Assembly: GCF_015706575.1 (NCBI RefSeq)
Contig: NW_024037074.1
Location: 1,736,001 to 1,800,000 of the forward strand
Reading direction: 5' to 3'
DNA length: 64,000 nt
Source: Patiria miniata
Lineage: Eukaryota > Echinodermata > Asteroidea > Valvatida > Asterinidae
Position 1 is the stretch's first letter. Every line of letters begins with the position of its first letter. Both the position numbers and the translations under genes were made by a program. The notes below the pieces were generated by a model, which saw nothing but the letters and a program-made list of their open reading frames with translations, made no database searches and was not told where the DNA came from. Below, piece by piece: positions 10,801 through 20,200 of this stretch.

Positions 10801-13367
10801 TCAACCAAGAAAACATGAAGAACACGCAGATTGGAGACAAGATAGACACGCAGAATCTGACGGCAACCGAGGAATTCAAGTGCGCGGCTGAGGAGTTGTA
10901 TCTGGCACTCACAGACCCCCAGGTGAGAGAAGGATGCCTAGCGTGGATGGAAGATCAGGGCCCGTTTGCTTGGCTCTGCTTATCATAAGCAAAGAATCCC
11001 TTCTAAATATAGGATGTCCCCCCCCCCCCAAAAAAAGAAAACCCCTCCCAGCGTCCTCTTTTTCACAGCTTTAAAAAAAATACATTGCAAATATGATACA
11101 TATTTGACAAGTATAGTTCATTAGCTTTACAACACCGAAAAAATCTTTCTCGGTAAAATCTGGACTTTTTCCATTTCACTCAGCTTCACCTCGTGAAATG
11201 GAAAAGTCCAGATTTAACCTTGCGATTATATTCCACTCTGAGCCACTCAATATTTGTTTCATATTCAGCATTTAGAAAGTTGCCATGCCACTTCTGTACT
11301 TTTAGGGGCAGCTGTAGCACGGTGCTATATCAAATACAATGCGGGGAGCCGAGTTGTCTAAAACCGCAGGATACTCCTAGACCAAATTTTAAAAAAGAAA
11401 GTCAGAAGTCAAATTCATTAAATTTCACACAGCACTAACATGCAGTTCAGGATACATGTGGACGTGTCCATCTTCGCTGTCACTTTTGTACTGTTGGGGG
11501 GGCGGGAGAATATTGGTGCATGGAATTTCATTGCCCCAGTGTGATCTTGTTATTGTATTTATTGTGTTTTATGTCTGCAGAGAGTTTCGGCATTCACCCA
11601 ATCCCAAGCAGTTATGGAAGTGGAAAACGGCGGCAAGTTCAGCCTGTTTGGTGGCAACGTGACTGGAGAGTTTATATCATTGGTGAGTCAACCCATTTTG
11701 TTGGCTTACAAATATTTTCAATTAATTGCTATTTATTTGTTTTCTTGTTTAATTAGGTCGTATCTCACATTCATGCATACAGATCCATAGGCAACTTTTT
11801 TTTATTAATTAGCCGAGAAATGTTCAGGTACACATTGCACTTCAGTTTTTGTGTCGCCTAAACAAAGTTTTGGGAGACACTAACCTTTCCTAAATTCTGT
11901 ATGACTGTAGACTCGTAGACCTGTAGGTTACGTTTTGCAAATAATGTATAACTTCTACATGCCTTCATGGATTTTGATGAAACTTGGATGCAGTGACTCT
12001 TGGGTGGGAAGACACAAATCTTCATCGGATTACTGAGGTCTAAGGTCATGTAGGGGTCATTAGAGGTCATTGTTGTAATTTGCGTCAGAATTTGATGGAT
12101 TTCAACTTGGATGGAGTGATCCTTGGGTGGGAGTTCATCACAAGTCTTCCAAAATCAGAGGTCAAAGGTCACCTAGGGGTCATTTGAGGTTGTTTAAAAA
12201 TGCACAAAATTTCACTTTTTTTAAGAACACAAAACATATAGGGATCAACCACACAAAAAGGCGACACGTGCGGTCTGCAGACCACTTGTTTTATTTTTTT
12301 AATTTTATTATAATTTACCACCAGGATCGTGCTTCTCATAAAATTGTACAGCGTTGGAGATTCAAAACCTGGCCAGAAGGTACGTATTGAAATTTAGAAA
12401 TAAATTCTAAGATTAACTGAGAAATAGAGGTAAATAGGGCTCTCTCACCACCCAGTCTACATCTTCGCCTTAAAAACTAGTTTGTCAACTTTCAACCCCT
12501 CAGGGCACTAATATCGACTATCCACCCTCAAACCGTGTAATATTTGAACACTGATAGGTATACCTCTATAAATCATGCAGAAAGTGTCGCCTTTACTGGA
12601 AAATAATTACGGTCTAAAACTTTCACAGTAAACAGGATGAGTCAGAATGATCTTGACCAAAGTTCACCAATTTTTGGTAGCAAATAAGAGAATATTGAGG
12701 AAAAAACTGAGAGTTTCATATGAATGGTTATTACCTTGTCTTCCACAGGAATTTTGAATTTTTCAAATTAGTGGCTGTGGTGAGGGGTTATGCCATTTTC
12801 ATTGAAGTGGCTCATTTTCCAGTCTGCATTTGAAATTGGTTTTGCCTTTTTTAAATGTGTCAATAACTTCAAGTGAGTCAGTCACCATGACTAGGTTTTT
12901 TTGCGTATTACACTGCTTCACATCAGTACGCGATTTCAAGAAATTTGTTGAACCGTGGTCAGTGTGTTTTTTAGCGTGTGTTCCTCGCTAGCGCTTTTCT
13001 TCAAAATGGGACCATGGGTATACAGGAAACTTTCACCAAATATGTCCAAAATACCAGCCTATAACATATCTCATTTGCACTTGTTTTGATAATTGCTACA
13101 TATTTTAAATATTTTCTTAAATTTGGTACCAGATCATTCTGACTCGCACTGTATTTTAGGAAAAGTAACGAGTGTCTTTTGTTCTTGGTCACAGCCCACT
13201 TCTCAACGGTCACCATCAAGTTGACCCAGAAGAGCGATTGCACCAAACTGACCCTGAACCAGACGGGCATCCCCGTAGCTGACTATGACAGGACGAAAGC
13301 CGGCTGGAAAAACTACTACTGGCAGGCCATCATGGCCACGTTTGGCTATTGGGCTCATCTCTTTTGA
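1869..13367 (+). CDS. AHSA1: Activator of Hsp90 ATPase (Aha1), 10 coding exons
   Basis: Cytosolic co-chaperone that binds Hsp90 and speeds its ATPase cycle. Coding exons: 1869-1948, 4757-4836, 5837-5947, 6924-7009, 7955-8075, 8779-8861, 10767-10922, 11581-11682, 12325-12379, 13195-13367. All introns are GT-AG and phases match at every join. The product is 348 residues (human 338). It starts MAKWGQGDPRWIVEER, almost identical to vertebrate Aha1. The conserved NVNNWHW motif is at residues 21-27 and the RKxK motif (RKAK) at 73-76, just before LIFFYEW. The Aha1 N-terminal domain covers about residues 27-163, a Pro/Gln-rich linker about 175-205, and the C-terminal START-like AHSA1 domain the rest, with WRFKTWPE near 284-291 and the family ending GYWAHLF. 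The ATG has A at -3 and G at +4. A heat-shock element lies upstream. The gene looks intact. Confidence 0.96.
2204..3737. mobile_element. Foldback element with minisatellite arms (AHSA1 intron 1)
   Basis: The left arm (2207-2345) is a tandem array of an 11-15 bp unit containing ACTCGGACCCA. The right arm (3563-3730) is the same array in reverse complement (GGGTCCGAGTTGG). Between them lies about 1.2 kb of AT-rich DNA without coding potential. Immediately outside are near-identical 15-bp direct repeats, 2189-2203 and 3738-3752 (CGTTTGATCRGTTTC, one mismatch), which look like a target duplication. This is the build of a foldback-type DNA transposon. Confidence 0.65.
3848..3908. repeat. CTTTATT microsatellite
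   Basis: Tandem TCTTTACTTTAT units in AHSA1 intron 1. Confidence 0.85.
4540..4647. mobile_element. Truncated TTAGGCC-end MITE fragment
   Basis: The right end reads TTTTTTTGTTTGGCCTAAC. Its reverse complement matches the left end of the fuller element at 26987-27244, including the stretch with TTCTGCTTCC and the motif GACAGCCCCTACCCTAA. Only one end is kept. It lies in AHSA1 intron 1, about 110 bp before exon 2. Confidence 0.6.
5140..5215. repeat. Dispersed quasi-palindromic repeat, copy 1
   Basis: Contains AGTCTGAAAATTTGGGACTC and, after a short spacer, GAGAGTTCCAAAACTTAAGG, so it is partly self-complementary. A reverse-complement copy lies at 27270-27345 in the P450 gene. It sits in AHSA1 intron 2. 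The rest of that intron shows nothing recognised. Confidence 0.5.
7090..7675. repeat. CAAGTCATTCA minisatellite split by a SINE
   Basis: Tandem units of about 11 bp (CACAAGTCATT, ATCACATGTCG) occupy roughly 7095-7230 and resume at 7601-7670. The block between is a tRNA-derived SINE, so the SINE appears to have landed in the array. It is in AHSA1 intron 4. Confidence 0.7.
7232..7600 (+). mobile_element. tRNA-derived SINE, partly dimeric
   Basis: The tRNA-like head at 7408-7478 has an A-box region (TGGTCGAGTGGTAAGAC), an anticodon-loop-like CTAGAAA as in tRNA-Ser(AGA), and a B-box-like GTTTCGAGTCC. It lacks the long variable arm of a true tRNA-Ser, so it is not a functional tRNA gene. The body (7482-7600) carries GGAGGTAACACACTGAG and ATCACCCCGACGCAAA. 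A second diverged copy of the same body precedes the head at 7236-7350. Confidence 0.65.
8237..8671. mobile_element. TTAA-flanked MITE family 1, copy 1
   Basis: Bounded by TTAA on both sides. The ends are imperfect inverted repeats resembling AAGGGAATATACAACATT. Four relatives are at 20802, 28584, 37811 and 50740. All contain a GGTTCCCTTACCTTACAATT / TCAGGGAACCAGACTA segment. TTAA targets are used by piggyBac and Kolobok transposons; the internal sequence has no transposase. In AHSA1 intron 5. Confidence 0.75.
9287..10253. mobile_element. TTAA-flanked MITE family 2, copy with nested insertion
   Basis: Starts TTAACCGTAACCCCCTAGGC and ends GGCTAGGGTTAA, inverted ends beginning CCCTAAC beside TTAA, as in piggyBac-type elements. 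The interior has repeats of CCTGCAAAATCCTCCAA. A separate palindromic element (about 9578-10080) is nested inside it. Relatives are at 25534 and 29013. It fills much of AHSA1 intron 6. Confidence 0.65.
9578..9735. mobile_element. Long hairpin element nested in a MITE
   Basis: The left arm includes GTGTAGTAAAACTAGACTCC and GGTGATCCATG; the right arm is CATGGATCACC and AGTTTTACTACACCACG. The outer ends carry CAAATATTGACTGCTT and its complement AAGCAGTGAATATTTG. The following 9840-10080 shares sequence with the 19.4 kb and 46.7 kb composite elements (GTTTGAACCCAGCTCTGTAG, AATACGCGCAACGCGCA). Confidence 0.65.
10366..10585. mobile_element. TTAA-flanked MITE family 3
   Basis: A 220-bp element starting TTAACCCCATGCGTACGGGA and ending CCCCGTCCTTAAGGGGTTAA. 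It is a third TTAA-bounded family, unrelated inside to families 1 and 2. In AHSA1 intron 6. Confidence 0.65.
11143..11270. mobile_element. Hairpin element remnant
   Basis: Arms GGTAAAATCTGGACTTTTTC and TGGAAAAGTCCAGATTTAAC face each other, followed by GAGCCACTCAATATTTGT. The same hairpin forms part of the composite elements at 19430 and 46682. In AHSA1 intron 7. Confidence 0.65.
11960..12200. repeat. Two-unit tandem repeat with nuclear-receptor-like site
   Basis: About 120-bp units share GGATGNAGTGA, CTTGGGTGGGA and TAGGGGTCATT. The second unit holds AGGTCAAAGGTCA at 12159-12171, an exact DR1 pair of AGGTCA half-sites as bound by RXR/HNF4-type receptors. Whether it acts is unknown. In AHSA1 intron 8. 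Confidence 0.5.
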
Positions 13368-13388
13368 TGTTCGTTACAACCGGGATCT

Positions 13389-14112
13389 GGGCCCAATTTC
13401 GCGGCGCTGCTAAGCACAAAAATGTGCTTTGCACAAAAAAAAAAGTCTGGCTTATAAAAGCAGGTTACCAGCCAAAACTCATGTGATTATCATGCTAAGC
13501 AAACAACAGCTGAATACTAATCAAGAGCAATATACTTCACATGGAGTTTTGGCTGGTACACTGCTTTTATATTAAAGAGGTTGTGGAATGCTCGAAGACA
13601 TTTCTGTCATTTTTCGGGTATATGTAGCCTAAGGTGTGATGAAATAAAAACGACTATTGTTTCTGTCACAAAAGGTACTTTTGAGAGCTGTTTTTCCAGT
13701 CTTGTCATGCCTGTTTCGACCCGAACGTGCAATTTGTGTAAAAGTCGTCGTTGCGGGCAGCAAACAAAACACGGTAAATCGTGACGTAATAAACAGGACT
13801 CCCGATGCAGAGTAGCATAAACGAGTGCTGTTTATTACGTCACGATTTACTGTGTTTTGTTTGCTGCCCCCAACGACGACTTTTACACAAATTGCACGTT
13901 CGGGTCGAAACAGGACCTGAAAAATAGCTCTCAAAAGTACCCTTTGTACTCATTTCATGACAGAAACAATAGTCGTTTCTATTTTATCACACCTTAGGCT
14001 ACATATACCCCAAAAATGACGGAAATGTCTTCGAGCATTCCACAACCTCTTTAAGCCAGACTTTTTTAGTGCTGAGCAATTTTTGTGCTTAGCGGCGCCG
14101 TGAAATTGGCTC
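13389..14112. mobile_element. Large foldback MITE starting 22 bp after the AHSA1 stop
   Basis: Outer inverted ends are GGGCCCAATTTCGCGGCGC and GGCGCCGTGAAATTGG (reading inward from the right). An inner pair of near-perfect arms, about 222 bp each, spans 13574-13797 and 13830-14052. A smaller hairpin (13458-13568, ACCAGCCAAAACTCATGTGA against its complement) is nested in the left shoulder. The same outer ends recur at 46068-46341. Confidence 0.75.
13643..13648 (+). terminator. Candidate AHSA1 poly(A) signal
   Basis: First AATAAA after the AHSA1 stop codon, 276 bp downstream and inside the left arm of the foldback element. If used, the 3' UTR is transposon-derived. Not verified by transcript data. 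Confidence 0.3.
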
Positions 14113-14300
14113 GTGATTGTGGCAGACGATCATGTCAAAATCATGAATATTTATTTGTACAAAATATGTCCTCACTGTCGACATATTGCTGTGAATGTTT
14201 GCTAGTTCTCAGGTATTGTTTGAACTTAGAGAGAAACCGTTTACAGCTGGAAAAAAAATGTGGACACAACGAAAAGAAAGCATTACAATTTACAACATTT

Positions 14301-14555
14301 AAACGAGTGAGGGTTTGTGGTAACACCATGTGGACAAATCTTGTTTGAGGTGTGTGGTTCTGAAAAGAACCGGTTGGTTGTGAAGTCAACGTTCGGATCA
14401 GTATGCTCTGATCGTCTTCAGGAGGGCTACGAAGATGATCAGAGCATACTGATCGAAACGTTGAGTTCACAATCAACCGGTTCTTTTCTTTTTCAGAACT
14501 ACACACCTCAAAGGAGATTCTTCCACATGGTGTTATCGCAAAGCCTCACTCGTTT
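14301..14555. mobile_element. Palindromic MITE, about 255 bp
   Basis: The ends AAACGAGTGAGGGTTTGTGG and, on the right, CGCAAAGCCTCACTCGTTT are inverted, with ACACCATGTGG / CCACATGGTGT just inside. The centre near 14428 is flanked by GTATGCTCTGATC and GATCAGAGCATAC. Almost the whole length folds back on itself. Confidence 0.7.
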
Positions 14556-14678
14556 ACACTACCGCCATGAAAAGTTTCCAATCTTATTTTCAACATATTG
14601 AAAATATTGTGAATTGATGCCTATTGTAAAATCAAAATTGTTGACCTCAACTTCCGTTCCATCGATCACGCAAATGAC

Positions 14679-15040
14679 AATTCGGGCGATTCACAATGCA
14701 GTGCGCCACCAAGAGTTTGCCACAGAGAGTTCATTTTTCCTAGTGCATTCTGAGAGATAGTCGACAAATTCGCAGCGCAGGACATTTGAAATTGTTAGTT
14801 TTTCCGGTCAGTAGTTTCGTAAGCGTATGATTCGAGTATCTGTGTGCCCTTTTCTTTTTATCAATATGGTGTTTTGTGTATTAAGGCAGCAGAATGCTAT
14901 GCCCCAATCTATAACAAATTAGCTCAAATTGTCTACTGACACTCGTTCAAATGGGCCATGTTTTGTCGACTGTGAACTTGAAAAATGGACTCTTCAAGGC
15001 AAACTCTTGGTGACGCACTGCATTGTGAATCGCCCGAATT
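14679..15040. mobile_element. Inverted-repeat element with 60-bp arms
   Basis: Left arm 14679-14738 (AATTCGGGCGATTCACAATG) pairs with right arm 14981-15040 (CATTGTGAATCGCCCGAATT). The roughly 240-bp interior has further weak pairing around GTCGAC. Confidence 0.65.
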
Positions 15041-16195
15041 GGGTAAATTCAAACGCGGGAGTCTGTGACTACACTCGTCAGTGTTTGGTACCAAGACGTT
15101 CACAGAATAAGTGAACGTGGACCAGCGAGACTTGCACGTTATATTGACCATCCTTACACTTGTATCTCCTGACCATATATCATTTTTTACATCGGTGAAC
15201 TTTTTATCAGTTACTGTAACACTATCCTTATCCTGTGATGTTCCTCAACCCATCGCGTGGTCACAGAAGAATTGGGGGTTTCCCCATATCTACGAGGGAT
15301 TTATAGCGATTACAGGAAGATTTTTTTTAGATTTTTAAAAATTAAACAAAGGCAAAAGTATTAAGATTTATAGATAACACTGTGTCAATACTACATTGCA
15401 CATTTTGCGGATTATTATATTTCTTAAATTGTACAGTAAAAGTCAGGCGAAGCTGGTCGAGCACCGTTATAGAGCAATTTGAATAGGAGTAAAACTGATT
15501 AAACATCGTGAACATGTTAAAGGCTCTGTTAATCATGCCACCTTATGCAAGAATGATCTTTATGAGAAAAAAAATGTAAAAGATACTAGCGGGATATGTT
15601 GCTCAATACACACACTTGATGTCTGCAGTGTTTATAATTAAATAAAATTGAGTGCATTTTTTTTCAGTTGCAGATTCTTTTTACTTTAATTTTTAATATA
15701 ACGCATTAATTCCTGGAAAATCAGCGATTCACGAACAGAGGCTCATATATACTGTATACCGAGAATGGAATCTGTGTCAGTTTCTAGTTTTATGGGATTT
15801 TTTTTAACTGTTCAATATTTTTTTGGAAATAAAAAATTTGACAAACGTGAGGAAAAGAAACAAACAGGAAACGACAGTGGTGTGTGTTACTGTACATGTA
15901 CTTTTTTATTTGATGTGTTCAATTTCTTCGGCACATTCGTCCTACGAGGATTTTCATCTGAAATGCAAAGGACTCGTAACATCTTAAAAGAAGAATGCAC
16001 CGGAGTCAATAATGAAAATAATGTGGTGCTTATACATATATGTATAGCGGTTTATACCAAATGTCTCGGAAGCGCTTCACAAGTTTACCCCTCCCCCTCC
16101 AGAATATGACACTGTTTAGTCAAACAGGGTGTTGAGAACACACCACAAAGAGATTTGCATTCCATTTGCTGAAAATGGCACCTCTAGACCTCTAT
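15041..16195. other. Intergenic, nothing recognised
   Basis: AT-rich DNA between convergent AHSA1 and DMAC2. A 114-codon open frame at 15765-16109 has biased low-complexity composition and resembles no known family. I see no repeat boundary I can support. Confidence 0.4.
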
Positions 16196-16199
16196 GATG

Positions 16200-16545
16200 T
16201 TGAATTTTAAGCCGGCCTCAGCTCGACCCTCGATTTGCTTGCACTGGCATCGAGCACAAAAGTCATGCTCAGGTCACAAGACCGAGAAGTCGTGTGATTA
16301 TCGTTGAACAAGTGGCATCCCGACACAGAATAATCAGGAACCATGCTACGACGAATTACAATAAAATAGACGATCCGGATGTAGGCACAACTTCAATTGG
16401 TCGACTGCAATTGATTCCCGCCAGTTGAGAACATGTTCAGTCGTGCAGAAGTTGCGATTTGATTTTTTTAGTGCTGACTGATGCCAGTTGTTAAAATGTG
16501 GTCGTAGTTACACTCGGGTTGCAAATAAAAATTGACAACTGAAAT
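16200..16545. repeat. Dispersed repeat, copy 1
   Basis: Starts TTAAGCCGGCCTCAGCTCGA and contains ATGCTCAGGTCACAA and CAATTGATTCCCGCCAGTTG. A second, interrupted copy lies at 39755-40510. Confidence 0.6.
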
Positions 16546-16591
16546 GTTCCTGACAGTCAGAGCTTAGGCACAGCTTGATCTTGAATAGCTA

Positions 16592-17063
16592 CAGCCTGTC
16601 TAAAAAAAAATGGTACAATCGAAAAAAAATTTTCAATATTAAATCTCAACATAAGTAAGTCGTTTTGAGCATCACATTAAAGAAAAAAGACCAGGCTTTC
16701 CAATACTTTTTGTTTCATCTCACTTGCTTTTGTCGATCCAGAGATAACTCCAGTTTTCTGCGGAACACAAAAATCGAGTTTGTTTCTTTTGCCAAGTTGC
16801 AATCTTTTGTGAGCTTCAAGACAGCATGGCACAGTACTCGAAGCAACTCTGCCCATGCATAAAAGTGGCACAAAATCGATTTTGGTGTATCGCACTAAAT
16901 TGATTATATCTCTGAATTGACAAAAGCAAATAAGATCAAACAAACACTATTGGAAAACCCAGTCTTTGTTCTTTAATATAATGCCAAGTAAGAATGACTT
17001 ATTTTGAAATTTCATATTTAACCAATTTTTTTTCTGATTGTACCATTTTTTTGAGACAGGCTG
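16592..17063. mobile_element. Mariner-like MITE with TA target duplication
   Basis: The ends are CAGCCTGTCTAAAAAAAAAT and, reading inward from the right, CAGCCTGTCTCAAAAAAATG, followed by GGTACAATC on both sides. TA flanks each end (16590-16591 and 17064-17065). The interior is also roughly palindromic for most of its 472 bp. No transposase is present, so it depended on another element. Confidence 0.75.
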
Positions 17064-17220
17064 TAGTTCCAAACTGATGTGTGTCATTGCAAAGTCAACC
17101 CGAGGGTGGCTTTATGAAGGCCTTTGCTGAGGACATCTGGGATTGTCCGTCTTGCTGATAATGCATATGGCTGTAATCCAGCAAAGTTACGCAATATGAA
17201 ATCATTCTCCTGTTTAAGTG

Positions 17221-20200
17221 TCAACTTGTCTTCTCCACTTGTTCCTTTGTTTCATTCTCACAACTGTCCGGGCTTGGTGTGGACCTCCATTTGTCTCTCC
17301 GACTCGCATATCTCTCTAATTCTTCGGTAACCAGACCAATCCTGAGATTGGGCAATACGTCCTCCAGCATGCAGGCCATTACTCTGGCGTGGGGAACTCC
17401 CGGGAGATCGCTCATGTTCATTCTCTCCAAATTACTGCGAAGTCAACATGGAATAAAAAAAAACAAAACTAAAGGTTACTTAGGGCTCGTCTCAATTCAT
17501 ATGTGGGACGAGTTCCGGACAAGTTGCAGACATTGTATCGGGTATAAGTTGCAGGATTCTGAACAACTTCCTCGCAATCTTCCCGCGATGAACTTATCAG
17601 TATTGGTGAGTCAAGCAGTTGCTGATGAAAGTTTCCCCAGAACATGTCCGGGACAAATGCAGAGCATCTTCTGGACAAAGTGAATGATTCTACCCACAAC
17701 TTGTCCGGAACTCGTCCTGGATATGAATTGAGATGGTCCCTTAGAGAGTCCTTAGAGTCCATCCCACAGACTGGAAGGGGTAGTTAAAAAATAAACGGAC
17801 ATTCTGAAAAACTTTACATACAGGGTGGTTGGACACAAAATACTAAAATCCCAGACGTTATTTGAGAGAGGCTTATGTAAGATCACTTTAGAAGTAAGGT
17901 AATTTTTGTTTTTTTGATAATTTTTTTTTGGGGGGGGGGGGGGGTAGTGGGTGTGGTTTCTTAGTGGCTGCCATTACATTCGTGTTCCATGCACAAGCTA
18001 TGTCAGTGTTAATGGATTCCGCCCCGACCCCCCAGAACTCGGACGTGAAATGACGAAATGGAATGAGACTTGGCACACATGTAGAGCAATTTAATCTGAA
18101 CATAATTATTCACAGAATTAGATTTTCACAAGACAAAGTGTTTTTTAATTATTTAATTTTGCAAGATAGCACACTGTTACCACAGCAAGCTGTGCTATCT
18201 GTGTATTATATATGGGGAAATGTGATTTCCGTGGTGCGCAGCCTTAAATAATGTTGCGCAGCCTTAAATATTGTCGCGCAGCCTTAAATATTGTCGCGCA
18301 GCGCGACGACCCTGAAGTCAAATTTCATACATTTGGTATCAAAACATGTGCCAGACTTGAAGCTAGAATGTTATATAAGCTCACGGGCAAGAAACAAACA
18401 TTTGGCAAAAATATTGCTAGAAAAGTGCAGGGGAGAGGGGGGGGGGTGGCCTTAACCACCCCCCAGGCCTTTTAGGGTTAAACATGTCCACAACGTAAGT
18501 GGACTTGTTGACTACCTGAGGTGATGCAGGCTGACTAGTCCACATTCTGTAACCTGTGGACACTTGTTGATGTTGAGATGTGTGAGTGAATCCTGCAGGT
18601 GCACCAAGCGCCCCAGGCAGCTATCGTCAATGTAGGGACACCCCTCAAAACTCAGGAACTTCAGCTTCTTTAGTTTTACTGTAAGGGCGAGCATACAACA
18701 ACGTAAAATAAATGATTTTTTTGGGCTCTCGTTGTCAGTATCGTTAAAAGCATTTTTGAGGGTGTTTTAATAGCATTTCTGAGGTTGTTTCAGGGACACT
18801 GAATTTTCAATACTCGATATATCGGAAATCCAATAGCGAAAATATTCAATATACCGATTATCTTATGTAAAAGACCAAAAAGATGACACTTTGATTTAAA
18901 AAAAAAGAAACAGTCTTAATGTCCCAATTTTCCACGGCTTTCTCTTGAGCATATTGCTCAAACGTTTTATAACAAATCTCAGCACTGACAGTTTGTCCAG
19001 AACGGGCGTTTCTTTTGAGTTCGTTGAAGACTCCAGTAATTTTAACTTTACAAAAAAAGACTTTGAAATTTTGTGGGTAACAGGAGGTGGTGTCCTGACA
19101 TTGAGCGCACAGTTTACTGATAATGTGGGCTACACAGTGGCGTAGCAAGAATTTTTTTTAAGTTGGGGGGGGGGGGGGGGGCCACAAAAACCTCTGAAGG
19201 GACTTCTCATTTTGGGGACTTTGCAGTTACTCTCCCAAAACCAATTTCCCGGGGAGATGACACTTCTGCCAGTTTCTGTTAGCCTGTTGGGGCTTATAGT
19301 TCCTTATTTCGTGTCCCTTGCACTTGCATTTCTTAAGCGGTTACTGTATTTGCAACCATTTAAACATTACTCCTCCCCACATTTCGAGCCCCAACACACA
19401 TACACCCTAGCCAATAAAGAATGGGTTTATATAACCGGCATACATATCCTTGTCATTTGATTGGTGGAACTCACATCGCGTGACATTCGTTATTGCCCCC
19501 ATTCACGCCGCGGTTCAAAAAGTACTATCCGCCCATGGGGAATGGGAAATACTATTGAACAGTTCAGATCATTCTTGTTCCATGACGCAGTATTTATGTG
19601 CAAATGCATGCTGGTGTGCGCGTTCAGCGTTGCGCGTAGCGCGTATTGTTCCAAAGAGCCAGCGCTACAGCGTTGGGTTCAAACATTTTCGTGAAGGGGT
19701 GGTTTGGAAGAGAGAAATACATTTTCCTCCAGTTTTGTATTGAAATAAAAATTCAAATATATCAAATGACAAGGATCTATATGTCGGTTATATAAAACAA
19801 ATATTGAGTGGCTTTAAATTGTGAAATGGGAGGAATATTATCGCTTGGTAAAATCCGGACTTTTCCAGTTCACTCAGCTTTGCCTCATGAAATGGAAAAG
19901 TCCAGATTTTACCTTGCGATAATATTCCTCCCATTTCACCCTGAGCCACTCAATATTTGTATAACATGCAGCTAGTAATTAATATGCTCCATGAAGATGA
20001 AATACTCTGGTAAGTAGTTTTGAGAAATTAAAGGATAATTTTTTTTTGGGACACCCTGTTACTGAGACCCCCCTTCCCAGACACCACTTACTTATTTGCG
20101 CCATGCCGTGATAGTCTATCAACGTTCCTTTGGCATCGATGGCGTCAATGTTGTACTTCATGAGTTCCCTGACGGGCCGCTTCTCTCTCAGCCCGCTTAC

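Noticed and set aside
13581-14050. Pairs of open frames on both strands in the foldback element
   Set aside because: They are mirror images created by the long inverted arms, not independent genes.
18236-18303. CRISPR-like direct repeats
   Set aside because: Units are immediately adjacent with no spacers, in an intron of an animal gene.
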